Assembly: GCA_041558415.1 (NCBI GenBank)
Contig: JBFFEY010000016.1
Span: 1 to 50,242 of the forward strand
Source of the DNA: SG8-39 sp041558415
Lineage (GTDB): Bacteria > Pseudomonadota > Gammaproteobacteria > Burkholderiales > SG8-39
DNA: 50,242 bases
Reading direction: 5' to 3'
The notes beneath the pieces were generated by a model that was not told the DNA's origin, ran no database searches, and saw only the letters and a list, made by a program, of their open reading frames with translations. Both the position numbers and the translations under genes were made by a program. Below, piece by piece: positions 34,500-44,028 of the stretch (position 1 is the stretch's first letter; the number at the start of each line of letters is the position of its first letter).

Positions 34500-35834
34500 A
34501 TGATCAGTGCAGATCAGAACGAGCTGATGACACGCGTCGGTCCGGACGCGCCGGCCGGCAAGCTGCTGCGACGCTACTGGCAGCCGGCGGCGCTGGTCGA
34601 CGAACTGGACGCCGATCCCGAGCGGCCGTTGCGCGCCCTGCGTCTGCTCGGCCAGGACTTCGTCCTGTTTCGCGACGCCGAGGGCCGATACGGCATGGTC
34701 GATCGCGACTGCCCGCACCGCGGGGCGGACCTCGCCTATGGACGGCTGGAGGATGGTGGCCTGCGCTGCGTGTTCCACGGCTGGCTGTTCGACATCGACG
34801 GCCGCTGCCTCGAGACGCCGGCCGAGCCGGCGGGCAGCCGGCTATGCGACAGCATTCGCCAGCGCGCCTATCCGGTCGTGGAGAAGGGCGGCGTGCTGTG
34901 GGCCTACCTCGGCGAGGGCGCGCCGCCGGCGTTTCCGCATTTCGACTGTTTCGTCGCGCCCGACAGCCACGTGTTCGCGTTCAAGGGGCTGTGGGACTGC
35001 AACTGGCTGCAGGCGCTGGAGGTCGGCATCGACCCGGCGCACGCCTCCTGGCTGCACCGCTTCTTCGAGGACGAGGACCCGGCGGCGAGCTACGGCCGGC
35101 AGTTCCGCAGCGCCTCGATGGGATCGGAGCTGCCGATGACGCAGCTGCTGCGCGAGTACGGCAGCCCGGAGATCCGCATCGAGCGCACCGACTACGGCAT
35201 GCGTCTCGCGACGCTGCGCGGCCTCGACGACGCGCGCACCCATCTGCGCATTACCAACGTGCTCTTTCCGCAGGCCTTCGTGATTCCGATGAGCGCCGAG
35301 ATGACGATCTCGCAATGGCACGTGCCGATCGACGACACGTCCTGCTATTGGTATTCGTTGTTCACCAGCTTCGGCGCGCCGGTCGACAAGGCGACCATGC
35401 GCGCGCAGCGCCTGAAGACCTACCCGGCGCCCGACTACCGACCCGTGGTCGGTTGCGCGAACCGCTGGGGTTACGACGCGCGCGAGCAGCGTAGCCAGAC
35501 CTTCACCGGCATGGGCTTCGACATCAACGTGCACGACCAGTTCGCCTGCGAGTCGATGGGACCGATTCAGAACCGCGGTCGCGAAAACCTGGGTTCCACA
35601 GACAAGGGCATCGTGCTCTACCGCCGCCTGCTGGTCGATGCGATCCGCCGAAATGGCGCGGGCGAGCGGCCGCTGATGGTGCTCGATGAGGAGCAGGCGC
35701 GGGCGCTGAGCGGCCCCGCCGCGATCGACGGCATCGGGCCGAGCGAGAGCTGGGAGGCGTACTGGAAGGAGACCGACGCCCAGCGCCGCGCAAGCTGCCC
35801 CTGGCTGCGCGCGCGGGCCGCGCAGGCGGCATGA
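34500..35834 (+). CDS. Rieske non-heme iron oxygenase, phthalate-dioxygenase-like
   Basis: Terminal oxygenase of 444 residues. The Rieske cluster is bound by Cys71, His73, Cys90 and His93 (CPHRGADL and CVFHGW). The mononuclear iron site lies in LEVGIDPAHASWLHRFF. Length and sequence style resemble phthalate 4,5-dioxygenase and O-demethylase enzymes, which use a separate reductase; none is adjacent. The ATG at 34500 has an AGGAG site eight bases upstream. Its stop overlaps the glutamine-synthetase-like gene by four bases, a coupling that suggests an N-conjugated or amino-aromatic substrate. Confidence 0.9.
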   Translation: MISADQNELMTRVGPDAPAGKLLRRYWQPAALVDELDADPERPLRALRLLGQDFVLFRDAEGRYGMVDRDCPHRGADLAYGRLEDGGLRCVFHGWLFDIDGRCLETPAEPAGSRLCDSIRQRAYPVVEKGGVLWAYLGEGAPPAFPHFDCFVAPDSHVFAFKGLWDCNWLQALEVGIDPAHASWLHRFFEDEDPAASYGRQFRSASMGSELPMTQLLREYGSPEIRIERTDYGMRLATLRGLDDARTHLRITNVLFPQAFVIPMSAEMTISQWHVPIDDTSCYWYSLFTSFGAPVDKATMRAQRLKTYPAPDYRPVVGCANRWGYDAREQRSQTFTGMGFDINVHDQFACESMGPIQNRGRENLGSTDKGIVLYRRLLVDAIRRNGAGERPLMVLDEEQARALSGPAAIDGIGPSESWEAYWKETDAQRRASCPWLRARAAQAA

Positions 35835-37267
35835 GTTTCGTCGAACGCCACGGCCTGTGGAGCGCGGCGCAACGCGAGGCCGCGCAGCGCATGCTCGAGG
35901 AGGTCACCGAGCGCGGACTGCAGGTGGTGCGCTTTTCCTTCGCCGACCAGCACGGCATGCTGCGCGGCAAGGCGGTCGCCGCTGCGGACCTCGCGCGCGC
36001 GCTCGCCGATGGCGTGGCGATCACGACGACGCTGTTCGCCAAGGACACCTCGCACAAGACGGTGTTCCCGGTGTGGACCGCGGGCGGCGGCTTCGCCATG
36101 GAAGAGATGCAGGGCGGGGCGGACGCCCTGATGATCGCCGACCCGACCACCTTCCGCGTGCTGCCCTGGGCGCCGGACAGCGGCTGGGTGCTGTGCGAAA
36201 CCTGGTTCGGCAACGGCAAGCCGGTGCCGTTCGACACGCGGCGGCTTGCCCGCCGTGCGCTCGATCGGCTCGGGAAATCGGGCTACGAATTCGTCGCCGG
36301 GCTCGAGATCGAGTTCCACGTCTTCAAGCTGGTCGATGCGAGGCTGCGCCCCGAGCACGCAGGACAGCCGGGCGAGCCGCCCGAGGTGGCGCTGCTCACG
36401 CAGGGCTACCAGTACCTCACCGAGCTGCGCTACGACGCCATCGACCCGGTGATGGAGATCCTGCGCCGGGAGCTCGCGCCGCTCGGCCTGCCGCTGCGTT
36501 CCTTCGAGGTGGAGTACGGACCGAGCCAGCTCGAAGTGACGCTTGGCGCGCTGCCCGGTCTCGGCTCGGCGGACGCGATGCTGCTGTTTCGCAGCGCCGC
36601 CAAGCAACTCCTGCGCCGCCACGGCTACCACGCCACCTTCATGTGCCGTCCGAAGCTGCCCAACGCGATGTCCTGCGGCTGGCACCTGCACCAGTCGCTG
36701 CGCAGCGCCGCCGACGGCGCGAACGCGTTCATGCCTGCGAAGGGCGACGCGCAACTGTCGGCGCTCGGTCAGCACTGGCTCGGCGGGCTGCTCGCGCATG
36801 CGCCGGCCTGCACCGCGCTGTCGACGCCGACGTTGAACGGCTACAAGCGCTACCGGCCATTCGTCCTCGCCCCGGACCGCATCATCTGGGGGCGGGACAA
36901 CCGCGGCGTCATGTTGCGCGTGCTGGGCGGTGCCGGAGATCCGGGGACGCGCATCGAGAACCGCGCCGGCGAGCCGGCGGCAAATCCCTATCTTTACTTC
37001 GCTTCGCAGGTCATCGCCGGCATGGACGGCCTTGCGCGCACGCGCGACCCGGGTCCGTCGGCCGACACGCCCTACGAGGCGAAAGCGGCGCGGCTGCCGG
37101 TGACGCTCGACGATGCGATTGGCGCGCTGAAGGGGAACGCCGTGCTGCGCGAAGGCCTGGGGGGGGAATTCGTCGACTACTACTGCCACATCAAGCAGGC
37201 CGAGATCGCGCGCTTCAATCTCGAGGTGACCGACTGGGAGCAGCGCGAGTACTTCGAGCTGTACTAG
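35831..37267 (+). CDS. glutamine-synthetase-family ligase linked to a Rieske oxygenase
   Basis: GS-fold ligase of 478 residues, type III-like. The beta-grasp N-terminus reads VRFSFADQHGMLRGKAV, the metal and glutamate site is GLEIEFHVF, the ATP site includes SCGWHLHQSLR, and NPYLYFASQVIAGMDGL is near the end. Proteins of this kind, called gamma-glutamyl-amide ligases, activate aniline, isopropylamine or polyamines as glutamyl amides before oxidation. Direct coupling to a Rieske gene by an ATGA overlap fits that idea. The substrate amine is unknown, and a plain nitrogen-assimilation role is less likely here. Confidence 0.9.
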   Translation: MSFVERHGLWSAAQREAAQRMLEEVTERGLQVVRFSFADQHGMLRGKAVAAADLARALADGVAITTTLFAKDTSHKTVFPVWTAGGGFAMEEMQGGADALMIADPTTFRVLPWAPDSGWVLCETWFGNGKPVPFDTRRLARRALDRLGKSGYEFVAGLEIEFHVFKLVDARLRPEHAGQPGEPPEVALLTQGYQYLTELRYDAIDPVMEILRRELAPLGLPLRSFEVEYGPSQLEVTLGALPGLGSADAMLLFRSAAKQLLRRHGYHATFMCRPKLPNAMSCGWHLHQSLRSAADGANAFMPAKGDAQLSALGQHWLGGLLAHAPACTALSTPTLNGYKRYRPFVLAPDRIIWGRDNRGVMLRVLGGAGDPGTRIENRAGEPAANPYLYFASQVIAGMDGLARTRDPGPSADTPYEAKAARLPVTLDDAIGALKGNAVLREGLGGEFVDYYCHIKQAEIARFNLEVTDWEQREYFELY

Positions 37268-37281
37268 AACAAGGATGCCCT

Positions 37282-37297
37282 GCGGGCAATCGCCCGC
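37282..37297. terminator. short hairpin between convergent genes
   Basis: GCGGGC, loop AATC and GCCCGC (37282-37297) lie 14 bases after the GS-like stop and close to the end of the DUF2950 gene on the other strand. Without a U-tract its strength is uncertain. Confidence 0.35.
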
Positions 37298-37305
37298 TCC
37301 GTGGA

Positions 37306-38217
37306 TCAGCTTCCGGACTCGACCTTGCGCCAGCCGGCATCGGGGTCGAAGCGTTTCATGGCGCTCGCGCGCGTCGCGGTGTCGGGGCCGAGGTCCTTCT
37401 CGTACACGATGCCCTGATGGCTCACCATGAACGTCATCACGCCGGTGTCGCCGTAGCGCACCGGCCAGGCGATCGCGGCGAATCCGCCGATCTTGCGCCC
37501 GCGCGCGACGTAGTCGAAGGCGCCACCGGGCGCGTTCTTGCTCTGCCCACGCAGCAGCCTGTAGCGGTAACCATGGTAGCCGCTGCCGGGACGCGCGCCT
37601 GCCTCGCGCGCCTCGGCGACGAGCGGTCCGAGCGGGCTCGGCTCCTCCCCCAGCTTGGCCGGCCAGTACAAACCGTTCCTCTTGCCGGGCGCGCTCCTGA
37701 AGCGGGCCGCGTACTCGAGCACGCCATCGCCGTCGCGGTCGACGGTGGCGTATTCCTTCTGCGCGTCGTAGATGGCGAGCATTACGTTCATTACGGTGAG
37801 CTCGTTGCGGCCGATGCGCCGCACGCGCATCTCCTCCGCGCCGGCGCGCATGTCGAAACGCCAGCCCTGCGCGGTCTTCATCAGCGGGATCGGTAGCGTC
37901 CAGCCGTCGGTACCGACCGCGATCAGTGCCTGGTCGTCTCCGGCCGGCTTGATGCCGTGCGCGCGCGCCCAAGCCTCCAGGAAGCGATAGCGAATGTCGG
38001 CGCCGACCGGAGGAATGTAGTTGCGGTAATGCTGCCCGAGCAGCATTTTGACGGCCGCGTCGTCGCTGCGCGCCACGGCATCGCCGAATGCGTTCATCGC
38101 GTCTTCCGGCGTGGCAAACGCCTTTGGCTGGGCGCCCGCGAGCGGCGTCCAAGCGAGAAGCAGCGCCAGCGCGGCGCCAAGCGCCGCCTGCCGCATGCGT
38201 GATTTCGTCGTGCCCAT
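37306..38217 (-). CDS. DUF2950-family secreted protein
   Basis: Exported protein of 303 residues; the signal peptide spans about residues 1-29 (ALGAALALLLAWTPLAGAQP). Its body contains PEDAMNAFGDAVARSD and GYHGYRYRLLRGQSKNAPGG, typical of DUF2950. The ATG at 38215-38217 has GAAGGA 9-11 bases ahead; the open frame continues far into the next gene and is a read-through artefact. It lies 13 bases downstream of the DUF3300 gene; the two families often occur together, so they form a pair of unknown envelope function. Confidence 0.87.
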   Translation of the reverse strand: MGTTKSRMRQAALGAALALLLAWTPLAGAQPKAFATPEDAMNAFGDAVARSDDAAVKMLLGQHYRNYIPPVGADIRYRFLEAWARAHGIKPAGDDQALIAVGTDGWTLPIPLMKTAQGWRFDMRAGAEEMRVRRIGRNELTVMNVMLAIYDAQKEYATVDRDGDGVLEYAARFRSAPGKRNGLYWPAKLGEEPSPLGPLVAEAREAGARPGSGYHGYRYRLLRGQSKNAPGGAFDYVARGRKIGGFAAIAWPVRYGDTGVMTFMVSHQGIVYEKDLGPDTATRASAMKRFDPDAGWRKVESGS

Positions 38218-38230
38218 TGCCTGATCCTTC

Positions 38231-39418
38231 CTAGCGTCTGCCGCGGCCACCGCCACCGCCGAAGCCGCCGCCCGCGCGCCCACCGCCGCTCGGGCGCGAT
38301 GCGGCACGCGAGGCGCCGCGCTCGCGCGCCATCGACTGGTGGCTGGCGCGGCCGCGATCGAAGTCGCGCTGCGCAGCGCCGCCGCGGTCGATGCCGCTGA
38401 ACGCATTGTCGCGGCCGCCGCCGCGCTCCGGCGCCCCGGTGCGCTGCCGATCCGCTGCCTGCGCGCGATCACCGCGAGCAGTGCGGTCGCCTGCCGCCGC
38501 GTCGCGGCCGCGATAGTCGCGCCGACCGTCGGCGCCGCCCACACGTCCACCGTACTTTTCACGGCTTGCGTTGTCGCGATAGGGAACGCCTTTGCGGTGT
38601 TGGGCATTGTGCTGCCACTTGCCGCCACTGCCGACGTTGGTGCGGTTGAAGTTGCGATCGATGTTGACCGCCCTGTTGACGTTGATGTTGACGTCGCCGC
38701 GCCGCCAATTGCAGCCGCCGAAGATTGCGCCGGCCGCCGCGACGCCGACGCCCCAGGCGAAGCCGCGCACGAAGGCGCCGCCGGGATAGTAATAGGGGTA
38801 GGGGTGCCACCAATAGGGCGGATAGGCGGGGTAACCCCACACGCCGTACACCACGGTCGGGTTGTAGGCCGGCACGTAGATGACCTGCGGGTCCGCCGGC
38901 ACGACCTTGATGATCGTCTGCTGCGCTTCCTGCTCGACGACCACGGTCTGCTGCTGGTTCGACTCGAGGTTGCCCTCGCTCTTGGCGCGGCTGCGTAGGC
39001 GCTGTGCGTCGTCGAGCACCGCCTTCTGATCGGCGAGGAAGGCATCGCCCAGCTTTTGCGTCCAGTCGAGCTTCTCGTTCATCGGCTCGAGGACCTGCGG
39101 GAAGGCGACCAGCGATTTGACGCTCACGTCCCAGCTCTCGTTCTCCACCGCTTTGACGGCGTCTTCACCCTTGATGTTCGGGTTGGCCTTCACCCAGCGC
39201 GCCGCCTGCACTACCTCGAGCGGATAGGTGGAGGCCATCAGCACCTGTGACAGCAGATCGTCCGGATAGAGCGCGATCGGCGCCACCAATGCCTCGATCT
39301 CTTCGGCTTTCAACGGAGGTGGCGCATCCTGCGCGCGCGCAACGCCCGCGAGCGCCGAGGCCAGCGCGAGAATCAGGACGATGAGGCGTTGCCCCAAGAG
39401 CGATGTCGAAAACGACAT
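38231..39418 (-). CDS. DUF3300-family secreted protein with low-complexity tail
   Basis: Exported protein of 395 residues with a signal peptide (about 1-29, ending GVARAQ). Residues about 35-190 are the DUF3300 core (IALYPDDLLSQVLMASTYP, VVPADPQVIYVPAYNPTVVY). It is followed by an aromatic stretch rich in Tyr/Pro/Trp, a hydrophobic segment (FAWGVGVAAAGAIFGG), an Asn-rich part and a long Arg/Gly/Asp-rich tail that ends in GGGGGRGRR. The tail is likely disordered. Expressed with the DUF2950 gene. Confidence 0.88.
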   Translation of the reverse strand: MSFSTSLLGQRLIVLILALASALAGVARAQDAPPPLKAEEIEALVAPIALYPDDLLSQVLMASTYPLEVVQAARWVKANPNIKGEDAVKAVENESWDVSVKSLVAFPQVLEPMNEKLDWTQKLGDAFLADQKAVLDDAQRLRSRAKSEGNLESNQQQTVVVEQEAQQTIIKVVPADPQVIYVPAYNPTVVYGVWGYPAYPPYWWHPYPYYYPGGAFVRGFAWGVGVAAAGAIFGGCNWRRGDVNINVNRAVNIDRNFNRTNVGSGGKWQHNAQHRKGVPYRDNASREKYGGRVGGADGRRDYRGRDAAAGDRTARGDRAQAADRQRTGAPERGGGRDNAFSGIDRGGAAQRDFDRGRASHQSMARERGASRAASRPSGGGRAGGGFGGGGGRGRR

Positions 39419-39614
39419 TTTCGAATCCGATGGGAAGCTGTTTGAAGCGGCTCGCAGTATAACGGTTTCGCGTTACGCCTTTGGTCGGGTGGCGGCGAGG
39501 GGTGTTCTGGGGCACACTACGGCCGCTGCCCAGTGTCCCAAGGGACTAATCGCAGTGCCTCTGCGGCGAAGCGCGGCGGCACGCCTGCTCGTTCGCAATC
39601 CGCTGAGTTCCGCC

Positions 39615-40823
39615 ATGCCTCCCTTTGCCATAGGTCGCCCCGCTCTTGTCGTGGCAGCACTCGCCGCACTGCTCGCCGCCTGCTCCGAGGCGCCGCCGCC
39701 GGCGAAGCGTCCGCCACCACAGGTTTCGGTCATGACCGTCGAACCGAAGACCATTCCGGCAACCACCACCTTCGTGGCGCAGACCGAAAGCTCGCGCCAG
39801 GTCGACATCGTTGCGCGCGTTTCAGGGTACCTGGACAAGATCGCCTACGGGGAAGGCGAACTGGTGAAGGAAGGGCAGGTGCTGTTCCAGATCGATCCCA
39901 AGCCGTTCCAGGCGCAGCTCGACGCCGCGCGAGGTTCACTGCTCGCGCAGCAGGCCCGCCTCAAGACCGCGACGGCCACGCTCAACCGCGTGAAGCCGCT
40001 CGCCCAGCAGAACGCGCTTTCGCAAGCCGACCTCGACCGTGCGCAGGGCGATTACGACGCCTCCGTCGCCGCCGTGCACTCGGCGCGTGCCAAAGTTGTC
40101 GAGGCCGAGCTCAATTTGGGCTACACCACGATCCGCTCGCCGGTGACCGGGGTGGCGAGCCGCTCGCTGCAGCGCGAGGGGGCGTACCTCAACTCGATGG
40201 CGACGAGCGCGGTGCTCACCTACGTGGCTGCGCTCGATCCCATCTGGGTGAACTTCAGCGTCTCGCAAAACCAGGTCGCCCGTTCGCGCAACGAGCAGAA
40301 AGCCGGGCGGCTGGTGCCGCCGAAGAATCTCGAGTACGAGGTCGACCTCGTGCTGCCCGACGGCACCCTGTACCCGGAGCGCGGCCGCATCAGCTTCGCG
40401 GATCCGTCGTTCAGCCCGGATACGGGTTCGTTCCTGGTGCGCGCCGTGCTGCCGAACCCGAATCAGGACCTCCGCCCTGGCATGTTCGTCACGGCCTATC
40501 TCAAGGGGGCCGTGCGTCCTGGGGCGGTCGTTGTTCCGCAGCTGGCCGTGCAGCAGGGCTCGAACGGCCATCTGGTCTACGTGATCAAGGAGGATGGCAC
40601 GGCCGAGGTGCGCCCGGTCGTGGTCGGCGACTACTACGACAAGACCGACATCGTCGTGGTCAGCGGCTTGCATGCGGGCGACCGCGTGGTGACCGAGGGC
40701 GTGCTCAAGGTGGTGCCCGGCCAGCCGGTGCAAATCGTCGAACCGGGGCAGGGCGACAAGCAGGCGACGGGCGCGGCCAAGGCGGCCGAGAAATCGGGCG
40801 GCGCAGAGAAGAAGCAGAAGTAG
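39615..40823 (+). CDS. RND efflux periplasmic adaptor (membrane fusion lipoprotein)
   Basis: Membrane fusion protein of 402 residues that bridges an RND pump and its outer-membrane channel. The lipobox LLAAC places the lipid on Cys23. Biotinyl-lipoyl-like half-motifs (VDIVARVSGYLDKI and LNLGYTTIRSPVTGV) flank a long helical hairpin (about 95-160), and beta-barrel and membrane-proximal domains follow. An ATG at 39615 was preferred over the long open frame since the lipobox then lies correctly. The pump gene begins 18 bases after the stop. Substrate not evident. Confidence 0.92.
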   Translation: MPPFAIGRPALVVAALAALLAACSEAPPPAKRPPPQVSVMTVEPKTIPATTTFVAQTESSRQVDIVARVSGYLDKIAYGEGELVKEGQVLFQIDPKPFQAQLDAARGSLLAQQARLKTATATLNRVKPLAQQNALSQADLDRAQGDYDASVAAVHSARAKVVEAELNLGYTTIRSPVTGVASRSLQREGAYLNSMATSAVLTYVAALDPIWVNFSVSQNQVARSRNEQKAGRLVPPKNLEYEVDLVLPDGTLYPERGRISFADPSFSPDTGSFLVRAVLPNPNQDLRPGMFVTAYLKGAVRPGAVVVPQLAVQQGSNGHLVYVIKEDGTAEVRPVVVGDYYDKTDIVVVSGLHAGDRVVTEGVLKVVPGQPVQIVEPGQGDKQATGAAKAAEKSGGAEKKQK

Positions 40824-40841
40824 ACGGGACCCAGGCCCCGC

Positions 40842-43800
40842 ATGTTCACCCACTTCTTCATCGACCGGCCGGTCCTCTCGTCGGTCATCTCGATCCTGAT
40901 CGTCCTCGGCGGGCTGGTCGCGATGTCGGTCGCGCCGATCGAGCAGTATCCCGAGCTCGCGCCGCCGCAGGTGCAGGTGTCGGCACGCTACCCGGGCGCG
41001 ACCGCGGAGGTGATCGCCAACCAGGTCGCGGCGCCGATCGAGACGCAGATCAACGGCGTCGACAACCTGCTCTATTTCTACTCGACCAGCTCGTCGAGCG
41101 GCAACGTCACGATCAGCGTGTTTTTCAAGCCGGGCAGCAATCCCGACATCAACCAGGTCAACGTGCAGAACCGGGTGAGCCAGGCGACTTCCCAATTGCC
41201 GCAAACGGTGGTGCAGCAGGGCATCACCGTGGACAAGCAGTCCTCGAGCATCATGATGGTCATCTCGGTCTACTCGCCCGACGAGCGCTATGACGCGACC
41301 TACCTCGACAACTACACGAACCTCTACGTCCTCGAGGAGTTGAAGCGTGTGCCAGGCGCGAACCGGTCGTCGGTGCTCGGCCTGCCCAACATCGCAATGC
41401 GTGTCTGGCTGCAGCCCGACCGCATGGCACAGCTTGGGATCACCGCACAGGAGGTCGCGGCCGCGATCCAGAGCCAGAACCAGACCTTCGGCATTGGCCA
41501 GATCGGCGGGCCGCCGACCCTGCCTGGGGTCGCGCAGCAGTTCGTGGTCACCGCGCAGGGCCTGCTGACCAAGCCGGACGAGTTCGAGGACATCATCGTG
41601 CGCGCGGCGAAAGAAGGCACCGCGATCGTGCGGATCAAGGACATCGGCCGTGTCGAGCTCGCCAAGCAGGATTACTCGGTGGCGAGCAGGGTCAACGGCA
41701 AGACCTCTACCTCGATTGCGATCTACCAGCAGCCTGGCGCGAACGCGGTCGAAACGGCCAAGGCCGTGCGCAAGCGCATGGAGGAGCTGAAGGCGCAGTT
41801 CCCGACCGGGCTCGACTACAAGATCGTGCTCGACACGAGCCTGTTCACGCTGAACTCGATCGACAAGGTGGTGCACACCTTCTTCGAAGCGGTGATTCTG
41901 GTCGTTGCGGTGGTGTTCCTGTTCCTGCAGAGCCTGCGTGCGACGATCATTCCGATTCTCGCCGTGCCGGTGTCGATCATCGGCACCTTCATCGGGATGC
42001 ATCTGTTCGGCTTCTCGGTGAACATGCTCACCCTGTTCGGCATGATTCTCGCCATCGGCCTGGTGGTCGACGACGCCATCGTGGTGGTGGAGAACGTCGA
42101 GGTCAACATGACTCAGCACAAGCTCTCCGCGCTCGAGGCCTCGAAGCGCGCGATGGCCGAGATTGCGAGCGCGCTGATCTCGATCGTGATGGTGCTGGTC
42201 GCGGTGTTCCTGCCGACTGCGTTTCTCGGCGGTGTGACCGGAACGCTCTACAAGCAGTTCGCGATCACGATCTCGATCTCGATGGTGATTTCGGGAGTCA
42301 TGGCGCTGACGCTCTCGCCCGCGCTTGCCGCGATCATCATCAAGGCGCACCACGGCGAAAAGAAAGGCTTCTTCCGCTGGTTCGAGAACGGCTTCGACGC
42401 GCTGCGTCGGGGTTACGTTGGCATGGTCGCGCGTGTGCTCCAGGTCTGGCCGATCTCACTCGCGCTGTTCGCTGCGGTGCTGTTCGGCATCGTGACCATG
42501 TTCAAGATTCTGCCCGCGAGCTTCGTGCCGGACGAGGACCAGGGCTACTTCTTCGTCGTCGCGGCCGCGCCCGATACCTCGAGCCTCGAGACGGTGGGAA
42601 AGTTTTCGCGCAAGCTCGAGAAGATCGTGGCCGCAGATCCCGCCGTCCAGGACGCTGCTACGGTCGACGGCTACAGCCTGATCGACGGCCAGATCTCGAA
42701 CAACTCCAGCATCATCTTCGGCTTGCTCAAGCCGTTCGAAGAACGCACGACCCCGGATCTGCTCGCGTTCGACGTGCTGAAGCGTTTGAACGCACAGTTC
42801 TTCGGCCTGCGCGAAGGCTTCGCGGTGGGGCTGAATCCGCCCTCCATTCCCGGCCTGGGCACGACCGGCGGCTTCGAGTTCTACATCCAGAACCGGGGCT
42901 CCGGCGATTCGCGCGCCACCGGTGCCGCGGTGCAGGCCTTCCTCGAGAAGGCGCGCCAGCGGCCTGAGCTCGCCGGCGTCAGCACGACCTTCCGCGCAGC
43001 GACGCAACAGCTGTTCGTCGATCTGGACCGCAACCGCGCCGAAGTCCTCGGCGTTCCGGTGAGCGACGTATTCCAGACGCTGCAGACGTTTTTCGGCTCG
43101 TCGATCGCGGGTCAGTTCACGCAGTTCAGCCGCGTGTGGTGGGTGGTCATGCAGGCCGACGCCAGCTACCGCATCGATCCCAAGGACTTCGACAAGGTGT
43201 ACCTGCGCTCGAAGTCCGGTGCGCAGGTGCCGCTCTCGGCGCTGATCACGACGCGCTACGTCGCCTCGCCCAAGCTGGTCACGCGCTTCAACGGATTTCC
43301 CGCGGTGAAGATCAACGGCAGCCAGGCCGCCGGCTATAGTTCGGGGCAGGCGATCGTGGCAATGGAAGAGGTGGCGCGCGAGACGCTACCGGGCGATTTT
43401 GGCTTTGCCTGGGCGGGTCAGGCGCTGCAGGAAAAGGAATCCGGCGGAACGTCGTCGTCTGCGTTCATCTTTGGCCTGATCGTCGTATTCCTGCTGCTCG
43501 CCGCGCAGTTCGAGAAGTGGACGCTGCCGGTCGCCGTCGTGCTCTCGGTACCTTTCGCGGTGCTCGGCGCCCTGCTGCTCACCTGGGTGCTGGGCCTGCA
43601 GAACGACGTCTACTTCCAGGTCGGTCTTGTGACACTGGTCGGCCTTTCGGCGAAGAACGCGATCCTGATCTGCGAGTTCGCGATCGAGCGTGTGCACAAG
43701 GGCATGGCGCCCAGGGAGGCGGCGATCGAGGCCGCCGGCCTGCGGCTGCGGGCGATCGTCATGACCTCGCTCGCCTTCGGCCTCGGCTGCGTGCCGCTTG

Positions 43801-44027
43801 CCATCGCCACCGGCCCGGGCGCCAACAGCCTGCGCGCCATCGGCACTGGCGTGATCGGTGGCATCGCGGCCTCGACCTTCGTCGCGGTGTTCTTCGTGCC
43901 GTTGTTCTTCTGGATCCTGGAGTCTTTCAGCGAGCGTGTCGGCGGCAAGGGCAAGGGGCAGCCAGCCGCGCCGGCGCACGGTGGCGAGGTGCCCGAGGCG
44001 CCGCATGCCCGGCGGGAGGGCGACTGA
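40842..44027 (+). CDS. RND multidrug/solvent efflux pump, HAE1 family
   Basis: Inner-membrane proton-drug antiporter of 1061 residues, the usual AcrB length. TM1 starts FFIDRPVLSSVISILIVLGG; the proton relay is the Asp pair in IGLVVDDAIVVVENVE (TM4) and the Lys in GLSAKNAILICEFAIE (TM10). Two large periplasmic loops lie between TM1-2 and TM7-8. Residues GYSSGQAIVAMEEVARETLP and WAGQALQEKESGG are close to AcrB/MexB consensus. The C-terminal tail is Pro/Ala-rich. It sits in a three-gene operon without a local regulator. Confidence 0.95.
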   Translation: MFTHFFIDRPVLSSVISILIVLGGLVAMSVAPIEQYPELAPPQVQVSARYPGATAEVIANQVAAPIETQINGVDNLLYFYSTSSSSGNVTISVFFKPGSNPDINQVNVQNRVSQATSQLPQTVVQQGITVDKQSSSIMMVISVYSPDERYDATYLDNYTNLYVLEELKRVPGANRSSVLGLPNIAMRVWLQPDRMAQLGITAQEVAAAIQSQNQTFGIGQIGGPPTLPGVAQQFVVTAQGLLTKPDEFEDIIVRAAKEGTAIVRIKDIGRVELAKQDYSVASRVNGKTSTSIAIYQQPGANAVETAKAVRKRMEELKAQFPTGLDYKIVLDTSLFTLNSIDKVVHTFFEAVILVVAVVFLFLQSLRATIIPILAVPVSIIGTFIGMHLFGFSVNMLTLFGMILAIGLVVDDAIVVVENVEVNMTQHKLSALEASKRAMAEIASALISIVMVLVAVFLPTAFLGGVTGTLYKQFAITISISMVISGVMALTLSPALAAIIIKAHHGEKKGFFRWFENGFDALRRGYVGMVARVLQVWPISLALFAAVLFGIVTMFKILPASFVPDEDQGYFFVVAAAPDTSSLETVGKFSRKLEKIVAADPAVQDAATVDGYSLIDGQISNNSSIIFGLLKPFEERTTPDLLAFDVLKRLNAQFFGLREGFAVGLNPPSIPGLGTTGGFEFYIQNRGSGDSRATGAAVQAFLEKARQRPELAGVSTTFRAATQQLFVDLDRNRAEVLGVPVSDVFQTLQTFFGSSIAGQFTQFSRVWWVVMQADASYRIDPKDFDKVYLRSKSGAQVPLSALITTRYVASPKLVTRFNGFPAVKINGSQAAGYSSGQAIVAMEEVARETLPGDFGFAWAGQALQEKESGGTSSSAFIFGLIVVFLLLAAQFEKWTLPVAVVLSVPFAVLGALLLTWVLGLQNDVYFQVGLVTLVGLSAKNAILICEFAIERVHKGMAPREAAIEAAGLRLRAIVMTSLAFGLGCVPLAIATGPGANSLRAIGTGVIGGIAASTFVAVFFVPLFFWILESFSERVGGKGKGQPAAPAHGGEVPEAPHARREGD

Positions 44028-44028
44028 G

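Noticed and set aside
34500..35834. Rieske gene as a benzoate 1,2-dioxygenase
   Set aside because: There is no beta subunit or reductase beside it and the sequence resembles the phthalate/O-demethylase group instead.
35618..38152. An 844-residue minus-strand open frame across Rieske, GS-like and DUF2950 genes
   Set aside because: Antisense to two clear enzymes and lacking any recognisable motif.
37306..39045. A 579-residue minus-strand open frame
   Set aside because: Its N-terminal half is a shifted frame of the DUF3300 gene; the signal peptide and ribosome site support a start at 38217.
39936..42353. An 805-residue open frame antisense to the efflux pump
   Set aside because: Very His/Arg/Asp-rich composition without domain structure, typical of antisense frames in GC-rich coding DNA.
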